Shown piece by piece: positions 26,410 through 35,369 of a stretch of DNA of 64,000 nucleotides. Each line of letters starts with the position of its first letter. Position 1 is the first letter of the stretch. The notes under the pieces are model-generated. The model made no database searches and was not told the origin of the DNA. It saw only the letters and a list, made by a program, of their open reading frames with translations. This stretch comes from Mediannikoviicoccus sp037890055 (lineage in GTDB: Bacteria > Bacillota > Clostridia > Tissierellales > Peptoniphilaceae): NCBI GenBank assembly GCA_037890055.1, contig JBBKBD010000004.1; one strand, given 5' to 3'. A program made the translations under genes and the position numbers.

Positions 26410-29400
26410 ATGAATTTTTTTACAGATACACTAAAAAATTTAACAGAATACCAAAAACTTTCAGAAAGCTTAAAACTTAAAAAAAATTCTATATATCTTC
26501 ATGGTATTGTTAAGGAGAATTTATATCACTTAGTTTACTCCATATATAAAAACGAGGGCAAGAACATTCTAATCGTCACCGAAGATGAGATGGCGGCGAA
26601 AAAACTTGTGGACGACCTGGAAGTAGTGGACTCAAGTATAGTTGAACACTTTCCAGAAATTGAACTGAACTTCTACAACTTTTCATCACTGGAAAAGAAG
26701 AATGAAGATCAAAGACTTAAAGTATTAAATAGACTTATGGAGGGGAAACCCTTTATAACCGTTGCAAGTTCCAGGGCAATTCAAAGAAAACTCACAAAGA
26801 AAAATCGCTACAAGGACATGACCTTGGAAATTGCGGTTGAAAAGACCTTGGATTTAGATGAGCTTTCGGAAAAATTAATAGAGTTAAACTACGAGAGAGT
26901 GAGCATAATTGAAGGCCGTGGCCAATTTGCCATTAGAGGCGGAATTGTGGACATCTATCCGATACAGGAAGAATATCCTGTTAGGATAGAGCTCTTTGAT
27001 GATGAAATAGATTCCATGCGTACCTTCAACATTTCAGACCAGAGATCAGTTGAAAAAATAGATAAAATCAAGGTGGTGCCTGCAAGCGAATTAATTCTTG
27101 ATTCAAAGATTAGACAAAAGATTATAAAGGGACTTTGCAGAGACCTAGACATTGCAGAGCGTTCAACCATGTATGGAGTGGACAAGGACAAGCTGATTGA
27201 AAAGTATGGCGACATTTTAGAGTATATAGAGAACGGATATGAGATTTCAAATCCGGATTTAGTTGTGCCCTATTTGAAGAAGGTGGACTATAATAATATA
27301 ATTGACTATCTTCCAAAGGACTCTGTAATTATTGTAGATGACATATCTAGAGTGTATGACAGAAATAGTGAAATCAATCAGATGTTTAAAGAGGACATTG
27401 CCTATAGAATGGAAAAGGGCGAGGTGTTTATTACCCACGAAGATATTTTTATAGAGTTTAAAGAGATTATAAAGTCCATTATGGACAACACCGTTTTAAA
27501 CGTAACTCCACTGGCGAAAAAGACAAGGCTTTTAAGTCCCAATGTGGAAATTCTTATAGAGTCCTCTGAAGCCATGAGCTTCAATAGAAACATGGATGTG
27601 TTACAAGAACATCTCCACAGTCACACCACTAGGGGAGAAAAGTTTGTGATTTTTGCAGGCTCCCAGGACAGGGCTTTATCAATATTAAACTTATGTCAGG
27701 ATAAAAAGTTAAACGCCACAATTGTGGAAGACTTTGATTCAAATCTCTTGACGGGAATGATATATATATCTTCATCAAACATGCCAAGGGGCTTTGAGTA
27801 TAAGAGACTTAAGTTCACTTGTCTAACCACTAGGGAAATCTACGGAAAAGAAAAGAGAGGTTCTAAGAAGACTGCAAAGAAGAGGACTTCTTCTGAAATA
27901 ATAAACTACTCTGACCTGGAAGTGGGAGACTTCGTGGTACATGAAAACCATGGTATTGGTCAATATCAGGGCATTGAACAGATTAATGTACAGGACACTA
28001 AGAAAGACTACTTAGTTATTACCTATAGAGGTAATGACAAATTATATATACCAACAGACCAGATGAACTTGGTACAAAAGTACGTTGGAACAGGATCCGA
28101 TAAGGGACCTAGGCTTAATAAGCTTGGCGGGGTTGAGTGGCATAAGGCAAAACTTAAGGCTAAAAAATCCGTTGAGACCATCGCGGAAGAACTTGTGGAA
28201 CTTTATGCAAAGAGGTCTAAGCTAGAGGGCTTTGCCTTTGATAAGGATGGCAATTGGCAAAGGGAGTTTGAAGAGGACTTTATCTATGAAGAGACTCCAA
28301 GTCAACTTCGCTCAATTGCAGAAATAAAAAAGGATATGGAATCCAAAAGGCCAATGGATAGACTTTTATGTGGTGACGTTGGATATGGGAAGACGGAAGT
28401 TGCCATTAGGGCAGCTTTTAAAGCTGTTATGAACGAAAAGCAAGTTGCCATATTGGTACCAACCACAATCCTTGCACAACAGCACTACAACACATTTATG
28501 CAGAGGATTAGCGACTACCCTGTGGAAGTTGAAATGCTTTCAAGGTTTAGAACGGCGGCGCAACAAAAAAAGATTATAAAGGACGTTGAAAGAGGCCTTG
28601 TGGATATAATAATAGGAACCCACCGACTACTTTCAAAGGATATGGTGTACAAAGACCTTGGGCTTTTAATTGTAGACGAGGAACAGAGGTTTGGAGTAAA
28701 GGACAAAGAAAAATTAAAGAGCTTAAAGGAAAATGTGGATGTGTTGACTCTTTCTGCAACACCAATACCAAGAACATTACAGATGGGTCTTGTAGGAATA
28801 AGGGACATGTCCACTTTAGACGAACCACCGGAAGAGAGATTTCCAATTAACACTTATGTTATAGAGTATAATGAAGGAGTTATTAGGGACGCCGTTCTAA
28901 AAGAAATGGACCGAGCGGGCCAGGTGTACTTTGTATACAACAAAGTTCAAGACATTGAAGAGATGTCATATAAACTACAAGAGCTAGTTCCCGATGCAAG
29001 AATTGCTATTGCCCATGGGCAGATGTCAGAGAGGGAATTAGAAAATGTTATGCTTGAATTTGAAGATGGAAAGTACGACATCCTACTTTGCACTACCATC
29101 ATTGAAACGGGCATGGACATACCAAATGTAAACACCATGATAGTATATAACGCCGATAGGATGGGGTTATCACAGCTATACCAACTTAAGGGTAGAATTG
29201 GAAGGTCCGACAGAACTTCATTTGCATATTTCACATATGAAAAGAATAAGAGCATATCTCAAGTGGCAGAAAAAAGACTTATGGCCATTAAAGATTTTAC
29301 TGAGTTTGGATCTGGGTATAAGATAGCCATGAGAGATTTAGAGCTTAGAGGTGCGGGAAATATTCTAGGAGAAGTACAATCTGGACATATTTCTGCCATA

Positions 29401-29937
29401 GGTTACGATCTTTATGTTAAACTATTAGAGGAGACTCTAGGAGAAATTAGAGGAGAGAACAAAAACAAAGTCAGAATGTCCGAAGTTGAAGTGGATATTA
29501 AGATGGACGCATATATTCCATCCTCATACATCTCCGACCCAAGTGAAAAGATTGAGATGTATAAAAAAATTGCATCCATAATTGACGAAAGCGACTATGA
29601 CGAGCTCATAGAAGAACTTATAGATAGGTTTGGTGACTTGCCAAAGCCTGTTCAAAACATTATGGACATTGCCCTAACTAAGTCTTACAGTGCAAAGGCA
29701 GGTTTCATAAGAGTATTTGAAAAAGAAGGTTCCTTCGGTCTTGAGTATAGCGACAAAAAAGAACTCAACATGGATGAATTAAAATATATTAGCGAAAACT
29801 TTGAAGACAGTATGAACTTTGACCTTGGTGAAAAGCCAAAGATATTTGTTAACTCTAAAGATTTAAAACCAGTAATAAGGCTCTTAGTTCTGATTTTAAA
29901 TTTTGATAATATTAATAAGAAAAAGGAAGGTAATTAA
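26410..29937 (+). CDS. mfd: Transcription-repair coupling factor
   Basis: ATP-dependent translocase that removes stalled RNA polymerase and recruits UvrA. About 1175 residues with the full domain order: UvrB-like N-terminus (GRGQFAIRGGIVDIYP), RNA polymerase-interaction domain (LEVGDFVVHENHGIGQYQGIE), RecG-like helicase with Walker A GDVGYGKTEVAIRA, DEEQ box, SATPIPRT and motif VI, then the C-terminal TRCF domain. ATG 26410 is favoured (GGATGA upstream); TTG 26398 would add four residues. Between pth and prsA with tight spacing. Confidence 0.97.
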   Translation: MNFFTDTLKNLTEYQKLSESLKLKKNSIYLHGIVKENLYHLVYSIYKNEGKNILIVTEDEMAAKKLVDDLEVVDSSIVEHFPEIELNFYNFSSLEKKNEDQRLKVLNRLMEGKPFITVASSRAIQRKLTKKNRYKDMTLEIAVEKTLDLDELSEKLIELNYERVSIIEGRGQFAIRGGIVDIYPIQEEYPVRIELFDDEIDSMRTFNISDQRSVEKIDKIKVVPASELILDSKIRQKIIKGLCRDLDIAERSTMYGVDKDKLIEKYGDILEYIENGYEISNPDLVVPYLKKVDYNNIIDYLPKDSVIIVDDISRVYDRNSEINQMFKEDIAYRMEKGEVFITHEDIFIEFKEIIKSIMDNTVLNVTPLAKKTRLLSPNVEILIESSEAMSFNRNMDVLQEHLHSHTTRGEKFVIFAGSQDRALSILNLCQDKKLNATIVEDFDSNLLTGMIYISSSNMPRGFEYKRLKFTCLTTREIYGKEKRGSKKTAKKRTSSEIINYSDLEVGDFVVHENHGIGQYQGIEQINVQDTKKDYLVITYRGNDKLYIPTDQMNLVQKYVGTGSDKGPRLNKLGGVEWHKAKLKAKKSVETIAEELVELYAKRSKLEGFAFDKDGNWQREFEEDFIYEETPSQLRSIAEIKKDMESKRPMDRLLCGDVGYGKTEVAIRAAFKAVMNEKQVAILVPTTILAQQHYNTFMQRISDYPVEVEMLSRFRTAAQQKKIIKDVERGLVDIIIGTHRLLSKDMVYKDLGLLIVDEEQRFGVKDKEKLKSLKENVDVLTLSATPIPRTLQMGLVGIRDMSTLDEPPEERFPINTYVIEYNEGVIRDAVLKEMDRAGQVYFVYNKVQDIEEMSYKLQELVPDARIAIAHGQMSERELENVMLEFEDGKYDILLCTTIIETGMDIPNVNTMIVYNADRMGLSQLYQLKGRIGRSDRTSFAYFTYEKNKSISQVAEKRLMAIKDFTEFGSGYKIAMRDLELRGAGNILGEVQSGHISAIGYDLYVKLLEETLGEIRGENKNKVRMSEVEVDIKMDAYIPSSYISDPSEKIEMYKKIASIIDESDYDELIEELIDRFGDLPKPVQNIMDIALTKSYSAKAGFIRVFEKEGSFGLEYSDKKELNMDELKYISENFEDSMNFDLGEKPKIFVNSKDLKPVIRLLVLILNFDNINKKKEGN

Positions 29938-31133
29938 TGAAGAATTTTACAAAAAAGATATTAATGGGAGTACTTACCACCTCATTATTATTAACGGGAT
30001 GTGGTAAGGCAGGAAAGAAACCGGCAAATGTAATTGCAAAGGTTGGAGATGAATATATTTCAGCTGACCAAGTAGAGGAGTATTTTAACTATTATAAACA
30101 GCAAATGGCAATGTTCGGTCAAGCTCAAAACTTTGACGAAGAAACAGAAGAAGGCAAAAAGGCTGTTGCAGGAATCAGAGGAAAAATTTTAAATTCTCTA
30201 GTTATGCAAGAAAAGACAGTTGAACTTGCTAAAAAAGAGGGAATCAAGGTTACTGACAAAGAAGTAAATGCTTCAATTGACAACCTAATTGAACAAGCAG
30301 GTGGAGAAGAAGCCCTTAAAAAATATTTAAAAGACGCTGGACAAACTGAAGAAGAGTTTAGAAAAGAGCAATACAAATCTTTTGAAAAGCAAAACTACCT
30401 AACAAAGCTTGATGAAAAGTTAAAAGAAAAGTTCAAACCAAAAGATGAAGACATTAAAAAGAAGATTGAAAAAGATAAAGATACTCTACTTCCTGTTTAC
30501 AATGCAAACCACATTCTATTCTCAACAATGGATGAAAATGGTCAACCAATAACAGACGAAGCTAAGATTGAAGAAATAAAACAAGAAGCTCAAAAGAAGC
30601 TTGACGAAGTAAAGAGTGACAAAGATAAATTTGAAGCAGCATTCAAAGACTACAAAGACAAAGAAGAAAAGACTGCTTCAGGAACAGCAATAAAAGCAGA
30701 AGAGTTAGGAAACTTTAATGGAGCAGATATGGTTCCAGAGTTTACAGAAGCAGTTTCAAAGATGAACCCAGGCGAAGTTAGCCAAGAACTTGTTAAGACA
30801 CAATTTGGTTTCCATATAATCCAAGAGATTTCAAAGGCAACTACATTTGACGAACTTGATAAGGATTTCTATGAAAACCAAATCAAGGCAAAGTATGTTG
30901 ACATGGTACTAGAAGAAGAAATTTCTAAGTTCAAACAAGAAGAGACCGATAAGATGGAAGTTGAATTCTTTGACAAAGATGGCAAGGTTGTAGAAGACGC
31001 TGCAAAAGCAATTGCAAGCTTTGACTTTAGCAAAATAGGACCTAAGGATGCAAAGAATGAAGATGCTACAGGTGCAAAAGAAGAAATAGACAGAAAAGTA
31101 GAACAAGAAGAGGCTACAGAACAAAACAAATAA
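29937..31133 (+). CDS. PrsA-like foldase lipoprotein (parvulin peptidyl-prolyl isomerase)
   Basis: Lipid-anchored chaperone for exported proteins. 398 residues: signal peptide with lipobox LLLTGC near residue 22, a SurA-N-like helical domain (about 30-170), a parvulin (PpiC) domain (about 180-300: NANHILFSTMDEN ... MVPEFTEAVSKMNPGEVSQELVKTQFGFHIIQ) and a charged C-terminal extension. ATG overlaps the mfd stop by one base. Lys/Glu-rich composition is usual for PrsA. Confidence 0.9.
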   Translation: MKNFTKKILMGVLTTSLLLTGCGKAGKKPANVIAKVGDEYISADQVEEYFNYYKQQMAMFGQAQNFDEETEEGKKAVAGIRGKILNSLVMQEKTVELAKKEGIKVTDKEVNASIDNLIEQAGGEEALKKYLKDAGQTEEEFRKEQYKSFEKQNYLTKLDEKLKEKFKPKDEDIKKKIEKDKDTLLPVYNANHILFSTMDENGQPITDEAKIEEIKQEAQKKLDEVKSDKDKFEAAFKDYKDKEEKTASGTAIKAEELGNFNGADMVPEFTEAVSKMNPGEVSQELVKTQFGFHIIQEISKATTFDELDKDFYENQIKAKYVDMVLEEEISKFKQEETDKMEVEFFDKDGKVVEDAAKAIASFDFSKIGPKDAKNEDATGAKEEIDRKVEQEEATEQNK

Positions 31134-31194
31134 CCTGAGTAGAGAAGAGGTTTTTATAAAATTTAAAAAAATATTAAAAAAACAGCTTAAAACC

Positions 31195-31223
31195 TTGAAA
31201 CTTTGCTTTTATTTAGATATAAT
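31195..31223 (+). promoter_or_regulatory. Sigma-A promoter for hup
   Basis: TTGAAA (31195-31200), 17-nt spacer, TATAAT (31218-31223): a near-consensus strong promoter, apt for an abundant protein. Confidence 0.75.
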
Positions 31224-31265
31224 CAGAAAGAATGGTAAATTCAAGAGACTATTAGGAGGAAATAA

Positions 31266-31544
31266 ATGAATAAAGCAGAATTATTAAGCAAAATGGCTGA
31301 GAAGAGTCAACTAACTAAAGTTGAATCAGAAAGAGCATTAAATGCATTTATTGAAACAGTAACTGAAACTCTAGCAGATGGAGAAAAAGTTCAATTAGTA
31401 GGATTTGGTACTTTCGAATCAAGAGCAAGAAAGGCAAGAGAAGGAAGAAACCCAAGAAATCCTGAAGAAGTTATTAAGATACCTGCATCAAATGCACCAG
31501 TATTCAAAGCTGGAAAGTCATTAAAAGAAGCAGTTAATAAGTAA
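31266..31544 (+). CDS. hup: HU-family DNA-binding protein
   Basis: Abundant nucleoid protein that bends DNA. 92 residues, with the HU signature GFGTFESRARKAREGRNPRNPEE (arm tip with the intercalating Pro) and N-terminal MNKAELLSKMAEKSQLTK. AGGAGG upstream, own promoter and terminator, a monocistronic unit. Confidence 0.97.
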   Translation: MNKAELLSKMAEKSQLTKVESERALNAFIETVTETLADGEKVQLVGFGTFESRARKAREGRNPRNPEEVIKIPASNAPVFKAGKSLKEAVNK

Positions 31545-31553
31545 TTCAACAAG

Positions 31554-31576
31554 GCAACTCCTATGAGTTGCTTTTT
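31554..31576 (+). terminator. Terminator of hup
   Basis: GCAACTC-CTAT-GAGTTGC followed by TTTTT. Confidence 0.9.
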
Positions 31577-31668
31577 GATTGCAAAATTTTACTAAAATAT
31601 CTCATGGTGAAATAGTTTAATTAAGCTTTATATGCTAAAATAAATACATAAAGTCCAGGAGGCTCGAG

Positions 31669-32190
31669 ATGATATACGAAATTAAAATTGATAAATATGT
31701 AAATGACAGATTCAAAGTTTATAAATCAGAAGACGATAGCCTAGTTGTTGTTGGCGAAAAGGTTGGCGACCCGGGATCATACTTTGATGCATTTGTAAAT
31801 GAAACCGTTTCAAGAGGAGCGGAGTTTGTGTTTTATGATGAAGCAAAAAATGAAATTCTTAGAATTAAAAGACATTTCTACAGCGAAGACAAGAAATATG
31901 TCTTCTTTGAAGATGAAAAAGAAACGGGACATATAGTCTCAAGACTGGAAGGCTCAGACATACTAATTGACTTCGACTATAGAAATGTAGAAGAGCATAT
32001 GTCTTTGCCAAAGGGAGCAAAAGAATTTTATGTTGAAGGCCTTGGCAGAATAAAATCGTTAAAGCAGGGCTTCAAGCCATATGAAAAAATGGAAATTCAA
32101 GTTGAACATGAAAAAGATTTTAAACTACTAATGGCAATAGCAGTTTATATTTGGGATGTGTTCATTAAAAACAAGGTCGCATTTATATAA
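31669..32190 (+). CDS. Hypothetical protein, LURP-one/tubby-like fold possible
   Basis: 173 residues, no signal peptide. Alternating short strands (FKVYKSEDDSLVVVGEKVG, EILRIKRHFYSEDKKYVFFEDEKETGHIVSRLE) and a late hydrophobic helix (LLMAIAVYIWDVFI) recall LURP-one-related/tubby C-terminal proteins, where a beta barrel surrounds a hydrophobic helix. This is a resemblance only. ATG with AGGAGG about 7 nt upstream; own terminator. Confidence 0.6.
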   Translation: MIYEIKIDKYVNDRFKVYKSEDDSLVVVGEKVGDPGSYFDAFVNETVSRGAEFVFYDEAKNEILRIKRHFYSEDKKYVFFEDEKETGHIVSRLEGSDILIDFDYRNVEEHMSLPKGAKEFYVEGLGRIKSLKQGFKPYEKMEIQVEHEKDFKLLMAIAVYIWDVFIKNKVAFI

Positions 32191-32201
32191 AGGTAAAAAA
32201 G

Positions 32202-32232
32202 TCCAAGGAGAAATCCCTTGGATTATTTTTTT
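32202..32232 (+). terminator. Intrinsic terminator
   Basis: TCCAAGG/CCTTGGA stem with ATTTTTTT after it. Confidence 0.85.
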
Positions 32233-32259
32233 AATTATAAACATGAATAACTAAAAGTT

Positions 32260-32275
32260 TTATAATTTATTACAA
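32260..32275. promoter_or_regulatory. Candidate PerR-like box upstream of tpx
   Basis: TTATAAT-TT-ATTACAA resembles the PerR operator TTATAATnATTATAA but has a 2-nt centre and one mismatch. It lies just before a TATAAT (32279-32284). Suggestive only. Confidence 0.25.
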
Positions 32276-32322
32276 GGGTATAATAAGTAATGTTGAAATG
32301 AAATTAAAATGGAGGTAATAAA

Positions 32323-32823
32323 ATGAAAGTAACATTTGGCGGTACACCCGTAACAATTGAAGGAGAACAAGTAAAGGTTGGAGAAAAGGCTCCAGAATTT
32401 AAAGCAATAAACAATGACCTATCTGTATATGATTCAAAGGAAGACAGAGGAAAGGTTGTAGTTTATTCAGTAATTCCATCAGTGGACACACCTGTTTGTA
32501 ACATTCAAACAAGAACTTTTAATGAAAAGGTGGGCGAACTTGGTGATGGAGTTAAGGTTGTAACTATTTCTGTTGACCTACCTTTTGCACAACAAAGATA
32601 CTGTGCGGCTGCAGGAATTGACAACATCGTTACAGTTTCTGATTACAATGGCCATGACTTTGGAAGAAAATATGGTTTCTTAATGAAAGAAAACATGTTA
32701 CTTGCAAGGGGAATCATCGTAGTTGACAAGGACGGCAAAGTAACTTATACAGAATATGTTAAAGAATCTGGAGATGCTGTTGACTTTGACAAGGCCTTCG
32801 AAGAAATTAAAAAGTTAGCATAA
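32323..32823 (+). CDS. tpx: Thiol peroxidase
   Basis: Peroxiredoxin that reduces peroxides using thioredoxin. 166 residues, the usual Tpx length. Peroxidatic Cys C59 in PSVDTPVCNIQTRTF and resolving Cys C94 in QQRYCAAAGI are at the atypical 2-Cys spacing of the family; N-terminal VTFGGTPVTIEGEQVKVGEKAPEF is typical. GGAGG before ATG. Single gene with its own terminator. Confidence 0.97.
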   Translation: MKVTFGGTPVTIEGEQVKVGEKAPEFKAINNDLSVYDSKEDRGKVVVYSVIPSVDTPVCNIQTRTFNEKVGELGDGVKVVTISVDLPFAQQRYCAAAGIDNIVTVSDYNGHDFGRKYGFLMKENMLLARGIIVVDKDGKVTYTEYVKESGDAVDFDKAFEEIKKLA

Positions 32824-32883
32824 GTATAAAAAGAGACGAAGATATATTGGTATTAAAATTTTACCACTAATCATGTATAAAAA

Positions 32884-32912
32884 AGATTACTCTCTAAAGA
32901 GTAGTCTTTTTT
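32884..32912 (+). terminator. Terminator of tpx
   Basis: AGATTACTCT-CTAA-AGAGTAGTCT (one G-U pair) followed by TTTTTT. Confidence 0.85.
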
Positions 32913-33008
32913 ATAATAAACATGAAAAATTAAAAAATCAATATTTTGATATTTAGAGTGTAAATGTATAATTAAAAAGAAAAGCAGTTTTAAATATAGG
33001 GGGAATAA

Positions 33009-33446
33009 ATGACAGCTTTAGAATTTCAAAGAGAGATGAGTTCAAAGGGATGTAACTGTACCCAAATAGTTTTTTCTTATTTTGCCGAAAAAAATGGACT
33101 TGATATAAACAAGGCACTTAAAATTTCTTCCGCATTTGGTGGAGGAATGGGAAAGGGAGATATTTGTGGAGTTATAACAGGAGCATACATGGCCCTTGGA
33201 CTTATATATGGAAATGATTTAGAAAACAATGACAGATTAATTCTAAATAGAAAGATGAAAGAATTTGACTTGGAATTTGAAAAAGTATCTTGCGAAAGAC
33301 TCTGTGAAGACATTCTTGGGGTAAATGTTGGTGATAAAGAGAAGGTTATGGAATTTGCAAAGAAAAATCCTAACTTCAAGGCAGTTTGTCCAAAGCTAGT
33401 TATAAATAGCATTGAGATAATAGAAAAACTACAGAAAGTGAATTAG
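33009..33446 (+). CDS. C_GCAxxG_C_C family cysteine-rich protein
   Basis: 145 residues with the family's cysteine spacing: GCNCTQIVF (C15, C17), GGGMGKGDICGVITGAYMALGL, CERLCEDILG and VCPKLV. Members are predicted redox or metal-binding proteins of anaerobes, often near redox genes; function is not established. GGGGG before ATG. Followed 32 nt later by a small membrane protein, likely co-transcribed. Confidence 0.88.
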   Translation: MTALEFQREMSSKGCNCTQIVFSYFAEKNGLDINKALKISSAFGGGMGKGDICGVITGAYMALGLIYGNDLENNDRLILNRKMKEFDLEFEKVSCERLCEDILGVNVGDKEKVMEFAKKNPNFKAVCPKLVINSIEIIEKLQKVN

Positions 33447-33478
33447 AATTTTAACTAGAAGGGATTTAAGAAGACAAA

Positions 33479-33730
33479 ATGGAAATACTTAGAATTGTAC
33501 TGCCACTTATTTTAATATGTATATTGGTGGTTTATGTTATACAGCTTGTTAAAAATAAAGATAAAAGCAAAAGCAATAATGAAGATGACAATGCCATGGC
33601 AGTGGGCATGGCCATAGGAATGTGTCTTGGCACAGCCATAGGATCGGCCTTTGGTGTAGAAAATCTTGCAATTGGCACAAGTATAGGAATGTTAATTGGA
33701 ATGGTTGTAGGAATGAATATAAAAAAATAG
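33479..33730 (+). CDS. Small glycine-rich membrane protein
   Basis: 83 residues. TM helix about 5-25 (LPLILICILVVYVI), polar Lys/Ser/Asn loop, then a Gly/Met-rich hydrophobic hairpin (AVGMAIGMCLGTAIGSAFG ... IGTSIGMLIGMVVGM) resembling glycine-zipper membrane proteins. No family recognised. Shares the operon and terminator with the cysteine-rich protein upstream. Confidence 0.65.
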   Translation: MEILRIVLPLILICILVVYVIQLVKNKDKSKSNNEDDNAMAVGMAIGMCLGTAIGSAFGVENLAIGTSIGMLIGMVVGMNIKK

Positions 33731-33735
33731 GAACA

Positions 33736-33761
33736 AAAAATCTCCCACATGGGAGATTTTT
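33736..33761. terminator. Bidirectional terminator
   Basis: AAAAATCTCCC-ACAT-GGGAGATTTTT, perfect 11-bp stem including both T-runs, between convergent genes. Confidence 0.9.
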
Positions 33762-33763
33762 AT

Positions 33764-35242
33764 TTATACATCTAAAACTGATTTTATTTGTCTTTCCACT
33801 GTGTTTCCAATGGAACCATTTCCACCAAGAATATAAAGTGTATTTATTTTTTTGTTTCTCAAGTAAGATATTAATTCGTTTGGTGTTTTTGTCTTTTGGC
33901 TTAGCACAATTGGTGCATTTAATTTATTTGCCAGTGCTGTTCCTGAAAGGGCGTCGGCAAAGTTTTCGCCGGAAGCTAGTAGTACAAATTCAGGATTGCT
34001 ATAGTAGTTATTTGCAATTTGCACAGAGGTTTCATATCTTGTATTTCCTGAAATTCTTGAAACTGATGAAACCACATTCTTTACCTTATTTTCAATTTCT
34101 TTGGAGATTGAGTTCTCTCCACCAATTAAATAAACTTCTGATGCATCTTTAATTATATTCATTACATCTTCGTTTAAAGTTTTTCCGTCGGTAAATAGTA
34201 AGTTTGCATTTTTCATCTTTGCAACTCCTGCAATTGAAAGTGCATCTGGGAATGAAATTCCATTTGCTAAGAACACTATTTCCTTTGAACTGTCTTCTTC
34301 TGCAACCTTAACTGCGGTGTCGTATCTGCTCTTTCCCTTTAAATATTTAACTTCGATTCCCTTTGAACTTAAAGTATCTACATATGAGGCTGGTAGATTA
34401 TTTCCACCAACAAGATATACAGTTGAAATAGTTCCAGTGTTAATTGTGTTTGCAATTTCTCCTGTAACTCTTCCTGGGTCGCTTAGAAATAGATGGGCAT
34501 TTAAATTGCCTGCAAGAATTGATGCTGCAATACTGTCCGGGAATGAATGGCCATTTGAAATTACTGCTATATCTGAATCTACATTTGCATTTTTATTTAT
34601 TAGCGCCGAAGTTTCAAATCTTGATGTTCCTGAAATTCTCTTTACAGAAGAGTATGGGAATGTGTATAGCTCATTCATAAGTGCAACTACTTCAATACCG
34701 TAGTTTTTACTTGGAGCCCATCTTCCGCCTAAATCTTCCACCATTGGAGCCTTGCCATAAATTGTGGCAAAATGTCTTGGGTCTGGAGTGTCGGCCTTAG
34801 GATAACCATTTGCTCCGGCATAAAGTGCCAAGTGATCCACCTGTGCAGTGATTCCCTCTTCCCATGATTTAAATCTTGTATGGGCTGATGCGTCTTTATC
34901 TCCGCCGCCCGCTGTGGTTTTTAGTCCACATGGATTGAAGTAGGACGCATCTAACACGCCACCAAATCTTAAAAAGTTTGTTTCCTTTGCGGATTGGGTG
35001 TAGGTTACTGCTGGGTCAACTCCCCTTTTAACTGAAACTGAATAGTACAGCGGTGCCAGGTCTATAAACAATTGGTTTGCGTTTCTAGATTTTGCCCACA
35101 GTTTCATTTCATGAACTGTAGTTGTAGATTTACCTAGTATTGGTGTTGCAGATCCTGCTGCAACGGATTTTGAACTTAGTGGTATTAAAAAAGACACACA
35201 AAGTAAAATCGCGATTAATTTTCTAAAATATTTGTTTTTCAT
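33764..35242 (-). CDS. Secreted glucosaminidase-domain autolysin with three CWB2 repeats
   Basis: 492 residues. Signal peptide (cleavage near SVAAGS). An N-acetylglucosaminidase-like domain (about 40-195) shows LAPLYYSVSVKRGVDPAVTYTQSAKETNFLRFGG (Glu in AKETNF is the expected catalytic acid), NPCGLK and SWEEGITAQVDHLALYAG. Three CWB2 repeats follow (KRISGTSRFETS, KYLKGKSRYDTA, SRISGNTRYETS) and should bind the wall non-covalently. Probable role: cell separation or wall turnover. Divergent from the metal-resistance operon. Confidence 0.92.
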   Translation of the reverse strand: MKNKYFRKLIAILLCVSFLIPLSSKSVAAGSATPILGKSTTTVHEMKLWAKSRNANQLFIDLAPLYYSVSVKRGVDPAVTYTQSAKETNFLRFGGVLDASYFNPCGLKTTAGGGDKDASAHTRFKSWEEGITAQVDHLALYAGANGYPKADTPDPRHFATIYGKAPMVEDLGGRWAPSKNYGIEVVALMNELYTFPYSSVKRISGTSRFETSALINKNANVDSDIAVISNGHSFPDSIAASILAGNLNAHLFLSDPGRVTGEIANTINTGTISTVYLVGGNNLPASYVDTLSSKGIEVKYLKGKSRYDTAVKVAEEDSSKEIVFLANGISFPDALSIAGVAKMKNANLLFTDGKTLNEDVMNIIKDASEVYLIGGENSISKEIENKVKNVVSSVSRISGNTRYETSVQIANNYYSNPEFVLLASGENFADALSGTALANKLNAPIVLSQKTKTPNELISYLRNKKINTLYILGGNGSIGNTVERQIKSVLDV

Positions 35243-35261
35243 TTCATCCTCCCTTACACAT

Positions 35262-35290
35262 ATAATAATCTATTGCATAAAGTATTGCAA
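35262..35290 (-). promoter_or_regulatory. Promoter for the autolysin gene
   Basis: Minus strand TTGCAA (35290-35285), 17-nt spacer, TATTAT (35267-35262). Its -35 is 5 bp from the -35 of the divergent arsR promoter. Confidence 0.55.
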
Positions 35291-35295
35291 AGGTA

Positions 35296-35324
35296 TTGAC
35301 ATAAAAAAATTTGGCTGGTAAAAT
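35296..35324 (+). promoter_or_regulatory. Sigma-A promoter for the arsR/ATPase operon
   Basis: TTGACA (35296-35301), 17-nt spacer, TAAAAT (35319-35324). The predicted start falls just before the repressor palindrome. Confidence 0.75.
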
Positions 35325-35335
35325 AATAATAACAA

Positions 35336-35351
35336 ATGAACAGTTGTTCAT
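35336..35351. promoter_or_regulatory. ArsR/SmtB-type operator
   Basis: ATGAACA-GT-TGTTCAT, perfect 7-2-7 palindrome immediately downstream of the -10, with the TGAA...TTCA ends typical of SmtB/CzrA-family operators. Repressor binding would block transcription of its own operon. Confidence 0.75.
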
Positions 35352-35369
35352 ATATTCATAGGAGGTTTT

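Noticed and set aside
31134..31160. Possible terminator after prsA
   Set aside because: AACC/GGTT arms give only a 4-bp stem with a long loop before the T-run; too weak to call.
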